From a bacterium (GTDB taxonomy: Bacteria > Zhuqueibacterota > Zhuqueibacteria > Residuimicrobiales > Residuimicrobiaceae), in the NCBI GenBank assembly GCA_029565685.1, contig JAKQNR010000011.1:17962-81961 (forward strand): DNA of 64,000 nt, written 5' to 3'. Each line of letters opens with the position of its first letter. Positions within the stretch are counted from its first letter, which is position 1. The notes under the pieces are model-generated. The model was given only the letters and a program-made list of their open reading frames with translations, was not told the DNA's origin and searched no databases. Position numbers and translations under genes: made by a program. This document shows, one piece after another, positions 43,117 through 51,258 of the stretch.

Positions 43117-46100
43117 TTATTTGAGGAACATCATCATGCGCTTTTGCTCAAATCCATTCATACGCAGCGTGTAGAGATACATGCCGCTCGGCGCTTGTCT
43201 GCCGTACTGGTCCATGCCGTCCCACTCGACGATATGGGCGCCGGCATTCAATTGATCCGCCACCAGCTCGCGCACCTTTTCGCCTCTGACGTTATAAATG
43301 GTCAGCGCCGCGAATCCCTGTTCCTTCAGGATGAAGCGGATTTTTGTGGATGGGTTGAACGGATTGGGATAATTCTGCTCGAGCACATTGGCCGTCGGCA
43401 GAGCCACGGTCACGTCGATGGGACCATGCAGGCTCAAGCGTCCGTTATAGTCCACATCCACGAGCTTGTAGTAATAAGTCTTGCTCTCTGATGCGGTCAA
43501 ATCCTGGTATTGATAGTTGCGTAGCGAAGAACTGGTGCCTGCCCCCTGGATCATGGATTGAGTGATCTGGGTGTATGGCCCGTTTTCATTGTCCGAGCGC
43601 AAGAGATGGAAGCCGAGGTTTTCGGTCTCTGACTGAGTGCTCCATTCCAGCACCACCTGATTGTTGAGCGACCGGGCGTTGAAAGAAGACAGCTCCACTG
43701 GCAACAGCACGTGGATCTGCGCGCAACTGATGTTGTTGCCCAGGTCCGGATCCAGGCTGGAGCTGCTCACCATGACGCAATTGTCCATGCCGCCCAGTTT
43801 TTCCGTGGACTGCATGACCACTGAGATTTCGATGGTCTCTTCGACCGCCATGCTTTCGACGGTCCAGATGAGCGGATTGGGACCACTGGTCTGGCTGGGC
43901 GCAGCGGAGATAAAAGTCAATCCGTCCGGCACCGTGTCGATGATGCGCACATTCTGGGCTGTTTCCGGACCCTGGTTGGTGACCCGGATCAGGAAGGTTA
44001 CCTGCTGATTGCGGTAATAATAAGAGTGCTCATCCGGTATCGACTTGACCACTTGAAGGTTCGAGGTGGTTCTCTGTTTCAGGCCGATATCGAACAGGGA
44101 CACCTGCTGGCCGTTCTCGACCGCAAAAACAGCGGTGCGGCCGGTGGCCGGATCCGCGTCCGAATCGATGTCGTCAGCGCCTGCGTCGGCAGTGGTAAAC
44201 ACCAGGTTGTCCGGCAACAGCAGTTCCAGCCGGTAGCTGCCGGCCGGGACATTTTCAAACGCATACTGTCCCTGCGCATCCGTCAAAGCTGTCAGCACCA
44301 GCGTGCCGGAGGGATCGGAGAGCAGGTTGACGGTCGCCGACGGAACGCCGGGTTCGCCCTCGTCCTGCAATCCGTTCTTGTTCGTATCGAACCAGATCCG
44401 GTCGCCGATGCGGATGCCTGTGCGTTCGGGTGAATCGTTGGCTGTCATACCCGCATCCCAGCCGGTGATTTTTTCATCCGCAAGGATGCTAAAGGCGGCG
44501 GTGCGCCCGCTGGTGATCTCCGCATCCGAATCCGTGGCCTCATCGCCCTGGCCGGTGAGGGTAAAGTGATGGCCGTCCAGCAGGCTGAACGCCAGCAGAT
44601 AGTTGCCGGGCGCCACATTGACAAAGCTGTAAAGTCCTTCGCTGTTAGTGCTGGTGGTGGCCACCAGCGTGGCGCTGGGCGAGGAGAGCAGTTGAACCTG
44701 AATGCCTTCGATGCCGTTTTCGCCTTCCTCCTGAACACCGTTGCCGTTGCTGTCCAGCCAGACGCGATCGCCGATGCTGTTGTCAAGTTGCGAAGGCACA
44801 TCATTGGGCGTCATGCCGGCATCCCAGCCGGTGTTTTTTTCATCCGCGGCGATGCTAAAGGCGGCGGTGCGTCCGCTGGGGATCTCCGCGTCCGAATCAG
44901 TGGCTTCATCGCCCTGGCCGGTGAGGGTAAAGTGATGGCCGTCCAGCAGGCTGAACGCCAGCAGATAGTTGCCGGGCGCCACATTGACAAAGCTGTAAAG
45001 TCCTTCGCTGTTAGTGGCCGTGGTGGCCACCAACGTAGCGCTGGGTGAGGAGAGCAGTTGAACCTGAATGCCTTCGATGCCGTTTTCGCCTTCCTCCTGG
45101 ATGCCGTTGCCGTTGTTGTCCAGCCAGACGCGATCGCCGATACGGTTGTCCAGCTGCGACGGCGCCTCTCTGCGGACCATGCCTGCGTCCCATCGATCAT
45201 CGACCTGGTCGACGGCAACGTTCAGCGGGCTTGTACGACCGGTGACCGGGTCAGCGTCCGAATCTTTGTCCTCTTCACCCTGGTCGTGAAGGGTGAAATA
45301 ATAATCCTTTAAATGCTCGAACGCCAACAGGTAGCTGCCGGGTGCGACTTGGGCAAAGGCATAGAGGCCGTTTTCATCCGTCGTCGTTTCAGCGATCAGG
45401 TTGCCGCCCGGGGAAGAGAGCAGTTGAACCTTGACCTTGGCCAACCCGTTTTCGCCTTCATCCTGAACGCCGTTTTTATTTACATCTTGCCACACCCGGT
45501 CGCCGATGCGGATGTTGCTGTTGCCCGCAGGGCGTTCCACAACAAAGAATTGGCTGCAGGTTGAATTGTCATTCAGGTTCTCATCCAGGTTTGGACTGGA
45601 GACAAAGGCGCAGTTCTCGAAAGTGCCAAGCTGGGTGTTGGTGCGGACGGCGACGCGGTAGCTGACGCTGGCGCCGCTCGCCAGCTCTGCTTCGTACCAG
45701 ACCAACGGGTCCGGGCCGCTGTCCGCCATGCGCTCTGCCGAGACAAAGGTCACGGCATCAGGCAATTGGTCCATCACCCGTACGTGATTGGCTGCCTGCG
45801 GACCCTGGTTGGACACGGTGATGACAAAGGTAAACTCATCGCCAGGGTAAAAGCGATTGCTGTTGGCCTCGATGGATTTGTGCACGACCAGATTGGAAAT
45901 ATTCTTGGGAATAAAACCGGCGTCGATGTCCAAAATGGCCATGTTTTCCCCTACCGTGACCACGCCGGTGCGGCCGCTGTTGGGATCCGGATTCGAGTCC
46001 AGGTTGCGGTCTGAACCTAAGCCATTGGGGGAAGAATACCAGGCGGAAGAAGCGGTGAATTCGAGCACATACCTTCCCGCCGGCACATTCATAAACAGAT

Positions 46101-47217
46101 AGGAGCCGTCAGGCGCCGAGGTGGTGGTTCTCAACACGCGGTTGTCCGCTGCATCGAGCAGTTTGACGACAACGCCGCCGACACCGGTTTCACCCGCATC
46201 CTGCAGGCCGTTCAGGTTGGCGTCGCGCCAGACACGGTCGCCAATGGAAGATCCTTGGTTGCGGACGCCGTTGAAGGGAAGGTCATTGGGCCAGAAAATG
46301 AACTGGTTGCTATTATGGTTTTTGCCGTCCTCATGGCGGATGTTGAATTTGGCGGCCCACCATCCGGACTGCGGCTGGTCGATGACGTCGCCGTTTGCCG
46401 ACGGAAGGTCGTTGATCGGCGGCGTCGTGTTCCAAGCCGATGAGCCGGAGACAGTGCCGCTGTACTCCACGCCGTCCGGAGAAATATAGGTGACCGGTCC
46501 TTGCAGCTCCATATCATAATTGTACAGGTTCAGACTGGATTGCCCCGGCGGCACGTAAAAGCCAAAAATGTAGGAAAGATCGCCGACGCCCATCAAAGAG
46601 AACGCGGTGCGCAGGGCGTATAATCCGATTTCATTGCCGTTGCTCGTATTGCCGTCTGTATCGCCGTCGACAATGCGGATTTTATATCCGTTTTCATCGT
46701 CTGCGATGGCATCCGCACCAGGGAGCAGGCTCACATCCAAATAATATTCGTGCGGGCCGCTAACGTTCCAGGAATAAAATGAGACCCATCGCTGGTTGCT
46801 CGCAGAAGAGCCGCCGGGATAAACGGTTTCATACAGCACCGTCGATTTATCGCTGTCCAGCAACCGAACGCGGGTGTCCTCCCAAACCAGGTTGTTCTTC
46901 TGTTCATCCGGATCCGTATAGATATCCGTGCAGTAGCTTTCCGGATCAAAGATTTCCACCGCCAGATTGAAATCGTTCACGCCGGCGGGAACGACGATCT
47001 GAAACAGATGAGGTTGATTGCCGTGCGTCTCATGCGTCCACCAATCGCCGTCCTTTTCCGGCGACTGGCCGCCGTTGGTCTGCAGATAGGCATTGGCCTG
47101 CCGGGGCAAAGCGACCTCGCTCGCCGGAGCCGCCTGCACCAGGATCATCCAGAGCGCCAGGCAAAGCAGAAGCGACAAGATCGCTTTGCTTTCTCTACCA
47201 GGTTGTGTCGTTTTCAT
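43117..47217 (-). CDS. giant exported SdrD-B/DUF11 surface protein with C-terminal sorting domain
   Basis: A 1366-residue protein with a signal peptide (AILSLLLCLALWMILVQAAPA). A unique N-terminal region (about 35-320) is followed by an SdrD-B/Cna-B-like module (IGDRVWRDANLNGLQDAGE), a DUF11 module (FTFVITVSNQGPQAANHVRV), four further SdrD-B modules each opening IGDRVWxDxNxNGxQxEGE, a second DUF11 module (VTFLIRVTNQGPETAQNVRI), a fibronectin-like segment (VVLEWSTQSETENLGFHLLR) and the NYPNPFNPSTKIRFIL ... KRMMMFLK sorting module. SdrD-B modules are calcium-stabilised stalk domains; a spacer or adhesin role at the cell surface is inferred. Two of the modules are nearly identical at the DNA level, a recent 366-nt tandem duplication. 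Confidence 0.87.
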   Translation of the reverse strand: MKTTQPGRESKAILSLLLCLALWMILVQAAPASEVALPRQANAYLQTNGGQSPEKDGDWWTHETHGNQPHLFQIVVPAGVNDFNLAVEIFDPESYCTDIYTDPDEQKNNLVWEDTRVRLLDSDKSTVLYETVYPGGSSASNQRWVSFYSWNVSGPHEYYLDVSLLPGADAIADDENGYKIRIVDGDTDGNTSNGNEIGLYALRTAFSLMGVGDLSYIFGFYVPPGQSSLNLYNYDMELQGPVTYISPDGVEYSGTVSGSSAWNTTPPINDLPSANGDVIDQPQSGWWAAKFNIRHEDGKNHNSNQFIFWPNDLPFNGVRNQGSSIGDRVWRDANLNGLQDAGETGVGGVVVKLLDAADNRVLRTTTSAPDGSYLFMNVPAGRYVLEFTASSAWYSSPNGLGSDRNLDSNPDPNSGRTGVVTVGENMAILDIDAGFIPKNISNLVVHKSIEANSNRFYPGDEFTFVITVSNQGPQAANHVRVMDQLPDAVTFVSAERMADSGPDPLVWYEAELASGASVSYRVAVRTNTQLGTFENCAFVSSPNLDENLNDNSTCSQFFVVERPAGNSNIRIGDRVWQDVNKNGVQDEGENGLAKVKVQLLSSPGGNLIAETTTDENGLYAFAQVAPGSYLLAFEHLKDYYFTLHDQGEEDKDSDADPVTGRTSPLNVAVDQVDDRWDAGMVRREAPSQLDNRIGDRVWLDNNGNGIQEEGENGIEGIQVQLLSSPSATLVATTATNSEGLYSFVNVAPGNYLLAFSLLDGHHFTLTGQGDEATDSDAEIPSGRTAAFSIAADEKNTGWDAGMTPNDVPSQLDNSIGDRVWLDSNGNGVQEEGENGIEGIQVQLLSSPSATLVATTSTNSEGLYSFVNVAPGNYLLAFSLLDGHHFTLTGQGDEATDSDAEITSGRTAAFSILADEKITGWDAGMTANDSPERTGIRIGDRIWFDTNKNGLQDEGEPGVPSATVNLLSDPSGTLVLTALTDAQGQYAFENVPAGSYRLELLLPDNLVFTTADAGADDIDSDADPATGRTAVFAVENGQQVSLFDIGLKQRTTSNLQVVKSIPDEHSYYYRNQQVTFLIRVTNQGPETAQNVRIIDTVPDGLTFISAAPSQTSGPNPLIWTVESMAVEETIEISVVMQSTEKLGGMDNCVMVSSSSLDPDLGNNISCAQIHVLLPVELSSFNARSLNNQVVLEWSTQSETENLGFHLLRSDNENGPYTQITQSMIQGAGTSSSLRNYQYQDLTASESKTYYYKLVDVDYNGRLSLHGPIDVTVALPTANVLEQNYPNPFNPSTKIRFILKEQGFAALTIYNVRGEKVRELVADQLNAGAHIVEWDGMDQYGRQAPSGMYLYTLRMNGFEQKRMMMFLK
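44453..45184 (-). repeat. 366-nt in-frame tandem duplication inside the SdrD-B gene
   Basis: Two adjacent 366-nt units (boundary at about 44818) encode 122-residue SdrD-B modules. They share long identical stretches, for example the parts coding GIEGIQVQLLSSPSATLVA and LAFSLLDGHHFTLTGQGDEA, with scattered, mostly single-base differences. Neighbouring modules are far more diverged, so this duplication is recent. Confidence 0.9.
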
Positions 47218-47684
47218 TTTACTCTCCCAAAAAGTTACGATAAGGGCAGCGGTCTTTTCGACAGCGCCTCATTTCAACGATTTGCGATGTGTTGCATCGC
47301 AAAGGGTACCGTTCTGATTTGATTGCAACCGGTTTAATCGGATCTTACCGCCTCATCCCATTCTCCTTTCCTCTCCATCATCCCTGTTCTCACCGAATTG
47401 TTACGCTTGTCTTTTTGTTTTGACAATCCGTGTGATCGGTTCGGCTTTTTTAATTGATGTAACTGCAATTAATTAATATTGTTACAATAATCGCCGCCTG
47501 AATGTTCATCAGCAAAAGCTCAAAAAGCATGCCAAAAGCTCAGGCGCCTGCGCCCCGCTTGATTTTATGGACAGAGTTGATTACTTTCCTTTAGCTGCAA
47601 GGAACCGTATGATTTCTTTTATCGTCCGTACAGGGCGTGCAGGCGAGAGTCGGCCTTGTACAGGGCAAACAGCCTGGAGGCGCA
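47218..47684. other. AT-rich divergent intergenic region with a 9-bp dyad
   Basis: About 465 bases between the divergent SdrD-B and GNAT genes. Apart from the dyad at 47281-47303 it contains AT-rich stretches (AATTAATTAATATTG near 47470) and a TTGACA at 47419 without a good -10 partner. No gene is supported. Confidence 0.5.
47281..47303 (-). promoter_or_regulatory. perfect dyad upstream of the SdrD-B surface protein gene (operator candidate)
   Basis: TTTGCGATG-TGTTG-CATCGCAAA, a 9-bp perfect inverted repeat with a 5-nt spacer, lies 64-86 nt upstream of the start codon at 47217. Size and symmetry suit a dimeric regulator site; alternatively it is an mRNA leader hairpin. Confidence 0.5.
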
Positions 47685-48236
47685 ATGACTGCGGTAAAAT
47701 TTTATCAGGGAAAAAAAGTGTATCTGCGTCCGGTGGAGCAGGAGGATGCCGAACTGGTCTATGCCGGCAAGAATGACCCGCAGGTGCGGGAAACGCTGTT
47801 TCTGTTTGCGCCGATGACGCTGGAACAGGTGCGCGCGGAGTTGAATGCCTGGACCGGCAGCAAAGAGACCGTGCTATTTACGATTTGCCGGCAGGAGGAC
47901 CAGCAACCGGTGGGGCAAACCGCGCTGGTGCGCATCGATCTTGTCAGCCGCGCGGCTGTGTTTTTCATCGCGATTTACAATCCAGCGTTCTGGTCTCAGG
48001 GGTTTGCCGGCGAGGCCACACAGTTGATGGTGGATTATGCATTCAATGTTTTAAATTTAAATCGCATCCAGCTGCATGTGTGTTGCGACAACGATCATGC
48101 CGTGAAAGCGTATCAGCGCGCGGGATTTCGAGTAGAAGGGACGTTGCGGCAGGCGATGTATCATCATAACCGCTATTGCGATTTTTACGTCATGGCCGTC
48201 TTGCGGGAAGAATATTATCAGACCTCCGACGTATGA
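47685..48236 (+). CDS. GNAT-family N-acetyltransferase (RimJ/RimL-like)
   Basis: A 183-residue acetyltransferase of the RimJ/RimL type. It opens VYLRPVEQEDAELVYAGKND, has AVFFIAIYNPAFWSQGFAGEATQLMVDYAF (the strand and acetyl-CoA pyrophosphate loop, with Q/G-x-G-x-A), and ends with the hallmark LNRIQLHVCCDNDHAVKAYQRAGFRVEG. It transfers an acetyl group from acetyl-CoA to an amine; protein N-termini, polyamines and antibiotics are all possible substrates. ATG 47685 is preceded by TGGAGG. It stands alone on the plus strand. Confidence 0.88.
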   Translation: MTAVKFYQGKKVYLRPVEQEDAELVYAGKNDPQVRETLFLFAPMTLEQVRAELNAWTGSKETVLFTICRQEDQQPVGQTALVRIDLVSRAAVFFIAIYNPAFWSQGFAGEATQLMVDYAFNVLNLNRIQLHVCCDNDHAVKAYQRAGFRVEGTLRQAMYHHNRYCDFYVMAVLREEYYQTSDV

Positions 48237-48271
48237 TCTGTTTCCTGTGTGCGTCTGTCGATTCATCAAAA

Positions 48272-48313
48272 TAAAAAAGCCCTTCCCTGGTTTTTTCAAC
48301 TTAGTGAAGGGCT
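48272..48313 (-). terminator. terminator downstream of the selenoprotein gene
   Basis: AGCCCTTC/GAAGGGCT 8-bp stem with a 20-nt loop; on the minus strand it is followed by TTTTTTAT. It lies about 55 nt beyond the selenoprotein stop. Confidence 0.65.
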
Positions 48314-48366
48314 AAACAGCATATGCTTTTTACAGCGTTGGCAATGATTCTGAGGATCGTTCCGGC

Positions 48367-48672
48367 TCAACAGGAACTGCCGGCAAAGCCTACATAAAAT
48401 CGCTCTTCGAAAAACATGTGAACGTAGTCTATGACGATCTGTCCGTACATGCGGCTGATCTGCGCCATACGGTCATCCCAGGTGATTTCGACGCCTTCGA
48501 TTGTCATTGAATGTTCCGCTTTATCTTCACTGGATTCAACCTGAACCAGTCCTAACCGGGGGCCGCCTCAGCCATAGCCGGCAGTGACAATGCGGTAAGT
48601 GCGGCCGCCTGCAGCTTGCTTGGCAGCCAGATCCTTGAAGGCTTTTTTAGCTTTCGGGGTCACGCTGATCAT
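48367..48672 (-). CDS. HesB/IscA-like selenoprotein with in-frame UGA (Sec35)
   Basis: The minus-strand frame runs MISVTPKAKKAFKDLAAKQ, then IVTAGYG-U-GGPRLGLVQVE, and on to FVGFAGSSC, for 101 residues if the TGA at 48568-48570 is read as selenocysteine. Both sides of the TGA fit one A-type iron-sulfur carrier (IscA/HesB) fold: the residue at the TGA is where family members carry a conserved cysteine, and the flanking AGYGxGGPRLGL is the family hallmark. HesB-like selenoproteins with Sec at this place are known from other bacteria. A SECIS-like hairpin with a GGU loop follows the UGA at the right distance. ATG 48672 has GGGA upstream. It lies 75 nt after the DUF1593 gene. A standard gene caller would break this gene. 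The role is presumably iron-sulfur or redox related. Confidence 0.85.
48529..48550 (-). promoter_or_regulatory. bacterial SECIS-like hairpin for Sec35
   Basis: In the mRNA, ACUGGUUCA-GGU-UGAAUCCAGU forms nine base pairs (one G-U pair, one bulged C) around a three-base GGU loop whose first base is G, 27 nt after the UGA. Loop size, a G in the first two loop bases, and the distance all match the described bacterial SECIS pattern. Confidence 0.7.
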
Positions 48673-48747
48673 AGGATTCCCATTAATAGATGAGTGTTTT
48701 TTGTTTACCTTTTAGATGCCGCAGAGGCTAAAAGTATTCAAATTTTT

Positions 48748-50169
48748 TTATTGGCTGAGGATAATTCTGCGGAAAGCGGTGAGCGGCGGGACGCCTGAAT
48801 CCGTAACCTGCAGGATCAAATGGATGGACTTTCCAGCAGCCGCAGCCGGCATCGTTACCCGGCAGCAAAGGGAGTCCGCGTCTGCCAACGCCAGCGGGCC
48901 CTGGTAGCTGGAGGCTTGTCGATAAAACCACCAGTGTGCGGTCAAGCGGTGACCATCCGGATCTAAGGATGCCCGCGCGTCCAACAGGATGGTGCGATCC
49001 GGCTGAGCCTGCAGGTAAATCGGCGCAGTGCCCGGCAGATGATTGACCACGGCCAATGGGGGATGGTTGGCGCTGTCGCGGTTGGCTGTACGGCACCAGT
49101 CCATTCTGGCGGCAAATTCGTTCTGGAAGAACGGCCGCCAGCGGCTGACGGTATGGCGTTCATCGCTTGAGCCATCCAACAGGTCCGCTGCATCAACGAA
49201 ATAGCCCTCGCGATCTTTATCAAACCGACCGCCCCAGCCGCCCCATTGCGGATATTCGGGGTTCATGAGTCCGTTGTTGTAGGCGAAGAGAAAAGCGGGA
49301 GTGTCCCCCTCTTTCATGCCGCTGACGCCGCCGCCATTGCGCGGATAGAGCGCTCCCAAAGGGCCATGGTCTTTGCGCACATTGGCATCGATCCAAAGTC
49401 GGTTTTGCATCGAGGTGTCTCCGGTGAGATACTGGCCGCGAAAGCTCTGGCAGGAGCGATGGCCGCAGGAACCGGCGTAAATATAAAAAAGTTCGGGAAA
49501 ACTTTTATTGATCCAGTAGCCCCAACGGTCCTGATCCGCGACGGCAAAGACGCGGATTTTTTTTATGAATGCATTCAGCGCCTCATCGTCGCATCGGTCG
49601 CGTACGCTCCATAGCGCCTGGGCGAGTTCGCGGCTTCCACCCCAGATGCTGATCCACAGAGGATGGTCGTCCGGCCGCTGGGCGACCTCGATGATCCAGC
49701 GGGAGGCTTGGGTATCCCATCCGGCGCCCAGCTTGCTCGGATCGCCCAAGCCGCTCTTGACGCGGGTTTGCAGGGAATCCGGCCGGGGGTAGCCGTCGGC
49801 GTGATGGCGCAGGCTGTCATATACCAGCGCATAGGCTTTGATCAGGATTTCGATCTGTTCGGGTCGAGTGTCATATCCATGGGCCAGGCGACTGGTGGCT
49901 AACAGTCCTTCGATGTGAAACTCATTGGCATAGGTCAGCAGGCGCACCAGGCTCTGCTGATCATCCGGGTCGCCGCCGATGTCGGTGAGTACCAGCAGCC
50001 GCGGTTTTGCCGGCTGCACAACTGATGAATCACCCTGGCTATAACATGGAATGGAGAGGAGGATGAGGAGCAGCGGCAAGAGTGTCCGGATTTTAATACG
50101 ATGGGTTGATGGCTTGATCGCTTTCAATAGAGTGTTCCTGGATGAATGAGGCAATGGGGTTTTATCCAT
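48748..50169 (-). CDS. exported DUF1593 nucleoside-hydrolase-like protein
   Basis: A 473-residue protein with an N-terminal signal (IRTLLPLLLILLSIPCYS). The DUF1593 domain is nucleoside-hydrolase-like: RLLVLTDIGGDPDDQQSLVRLL holds the Asp cluster that binds calcium in that superfamily, and later elements include WISIWGGSRELAQALW and FAVADQDRWGYWI. The C-terminal 100 residues (IYLQAQPDRTILLDARASLDPDG) form an Ig/PKD-like domain. Such proteins occur in exported polysaccharide-degradation sets; the true substrate is uncertain. The start overlaps the GxxExxY gene's stop by 8 nt. Confidence 0.85.
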   Translation of the reverse strand: MDKTPLPHSSRNTLLKAIKPSTHRIKIRTLLPLLLILLSIPCYSQGDSSVVQPAKPRLLVLTDIGGDPDDQQSLVRLLTYANEFHIEGLLATSRLAHGYDTRPEQIEILIKAYALVYDSLRHHADGYPRPDSLQTRVKSGLGDPSKLGAGWDTQASRWIIEVAQRPDDHPLWISIWGGSRELAQALWSVRDRCDDEALNAFIKKIRVFAVADQDRWGYWINKSFPELFYIYAGSCGHRSCQSFRGQYLTGDTSMQNRLWIDANVRKDHGPLGALYPRNGGGVSGMKEGDTPAFLFAYNNGLMNPEYPQWGGWGGRFDKDREGYFVDAADLLDGSSDERHTVSRWRPFFQNEFAARMDWCRTANRDSANHPPLAVVNHLPGTAPIYLQAQPDRTILLDARASLDPDGHRLTAHWWFYRQASSYQGPLALADADSLCCRVTMPAAAAGKSIHLILQVTDSGVPPLTAFRRIILSQ

Positions 50170-50593
50170 TGTTTTTCATCGAACCTGTTTGATCTTTGGC
50201 GTCATCGAGAGGTTTAAAGCGATTGATGAATCGCTCATGGTCAAGCATCGGATGGTGGCCAAAGTTGACCAATAAGCCTAATTCTTTTCCGGTCGCCTTC
50301 AGGTAATTGATCAGTTGGGCTCTATGTTCATCCGTGAGTTGTTTGACGGCTTTAATCTCTACAATGATTTCATTATAGCAAAAGAAATCGGGGACATATT
50401 TCTGATTGAGGATTCGGTGCTTATACGCGAGCTCCAGCTTTGGCTTGGCGATGAATGGAACAGACTGAAGTTCAAATTCAATGCATAAACACTCCTGATA
50501 GACCTCTTCGATAAAGCCGTTTCCTTTTTCCTTATAGACCTCGAAACAGGCGCCGATGATTTTATAGCTTTCGTCTTTATATAGTAGGTTCAT
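50162..50593 (-). CDS. GxxExxY family protein
   Basis: A 143-residue protein of the GxxExxY family, named for the motif seen here as GNGFIEEVYQECL. A PD-(D/E)xK-nuclease-like core follows (QKYVPDFFCYNEIIVEIKAVKQLTDEHRAQLINYLKA) and the C-terminal GLLVNFGHHP. The function of the family is unknown; copies are common next to repeats and appear to be mobile. ATG 50593 (MNLLYKDESYKI) is preferred over the upstream start at 50605. A small hairpin (AAGTGC/GCACTT at 50611-50626) and tandem palindromic repeats lie directly upstream. A decayed second copy exists at 58.8 kb. Confidence 0.88.
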   Translation of the reverse strand: MNLLYKDESYKIIGACFEVYKEKGNGFIEEVYQECLCIEFELQSVPFIAKPKLELAYKHRILNQKYVPDFFCYNEIIVEIKAVKQLTDEHRAQLINYLKATGKELGLLVNFGHHPMLDHERFINRFKPLDDAKDQTGSMKNNG

Positions 50594-50675
50594 ACGCCTG
50601 CTCACATTCCAAGTGCTTTAGCACTTTTTGTTACATGTTTTTTGTGTGTTTTATACTTAAATAACATTGAGCTAA

Positions 50676-51120
50676 AAAACCCGACAACGAAATGCACGGA
50701 ACACACGAAAAGGTTAAAAGTTTTTCGTGTATTTTTTAGCTTTTTTGCCCTAGCGGCTGTGCATTGATCGATGTCTGTTTGCCATTTCATTAAAAAAGGC
50801 TGACAATGAAAAGCACGGAACACACGAAAAGGGTTAAAACTCTGTAGGTGGATTATTTCGTCCTTTTCGTGTATTTCGTGGTTTTTTTGTCTAAAAAGCT
50901 GTGAATTAATCTATGTCTGCTTGACATTTCATTGAAAAAAACGACAACGAAAGGCACGGAACACACGAAATGGTTAAGAGCTTTTTAATTAAATTATTTC
51001 GTGCTTTTTGTGTATTTCGCAGTTATTCTCTTTTAATAAAAGTTATACATTGATCGATGTCTTGTCATTTCATGAAAAAAAGCCAACAACGGAAAGCGTG
51101 AACTACATGAGAAGGATTAT
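50676..51120. repeat. four-unit tandem array of palindromic repeats next to the GxxExxY gene
   Basis: Units share (A)n-GACAACGAAA-GCACGGAACACACGAAA at 50694, 50813, 50954 and, more diverged, 51096 (period 119-142 nt). Each also has the inverted counterpart TTTCGTGTATTTCGTG/TTTTTGTGTATTTCGC, so every unit can fold into a hairpin, and a linker ATTGATCGATGTC recurs at 50764, 50905 (diverged) and 51049. No coding frame is conserved across units. Confidence 0.8.
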
Positions 51121-51258
51121 AAACTTTTTACCTGGTTGTGCTGTTGTTATGATTGCTTACCATCTCCAGGATTAAAAAAACGATTGTATTAGCCGGGTTG
51201 TCTTTATAATCAACCAAGATCGGTCTTTCGGCGTCAAGCAGTCAACTTTCTTATTGAT

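Noticed and set aside
48367..48369. Reading the final TGA of the HesB-like gene as a second selenocysteine
   Set aside because: No similarity continues beyond it, no second hairpin was seen, and a terminator follows shortly after.
48316..48672. Treating the HesB-like frame as a pseudogene broken by a nonsense mutation
   Set aside because: Only one disruption, at a family Cys position, with a SECIS-like hairpin downstream and no other decay; selenocysteine is the simpler reading.
50676..51120. CRISPR array
   Set aside because: Units are 119-142 nt with internal palindromes, repeats are imperfect and there are no uniform spacers or cas genes, so this is a tandem palindromic repeat, not CRISPR.
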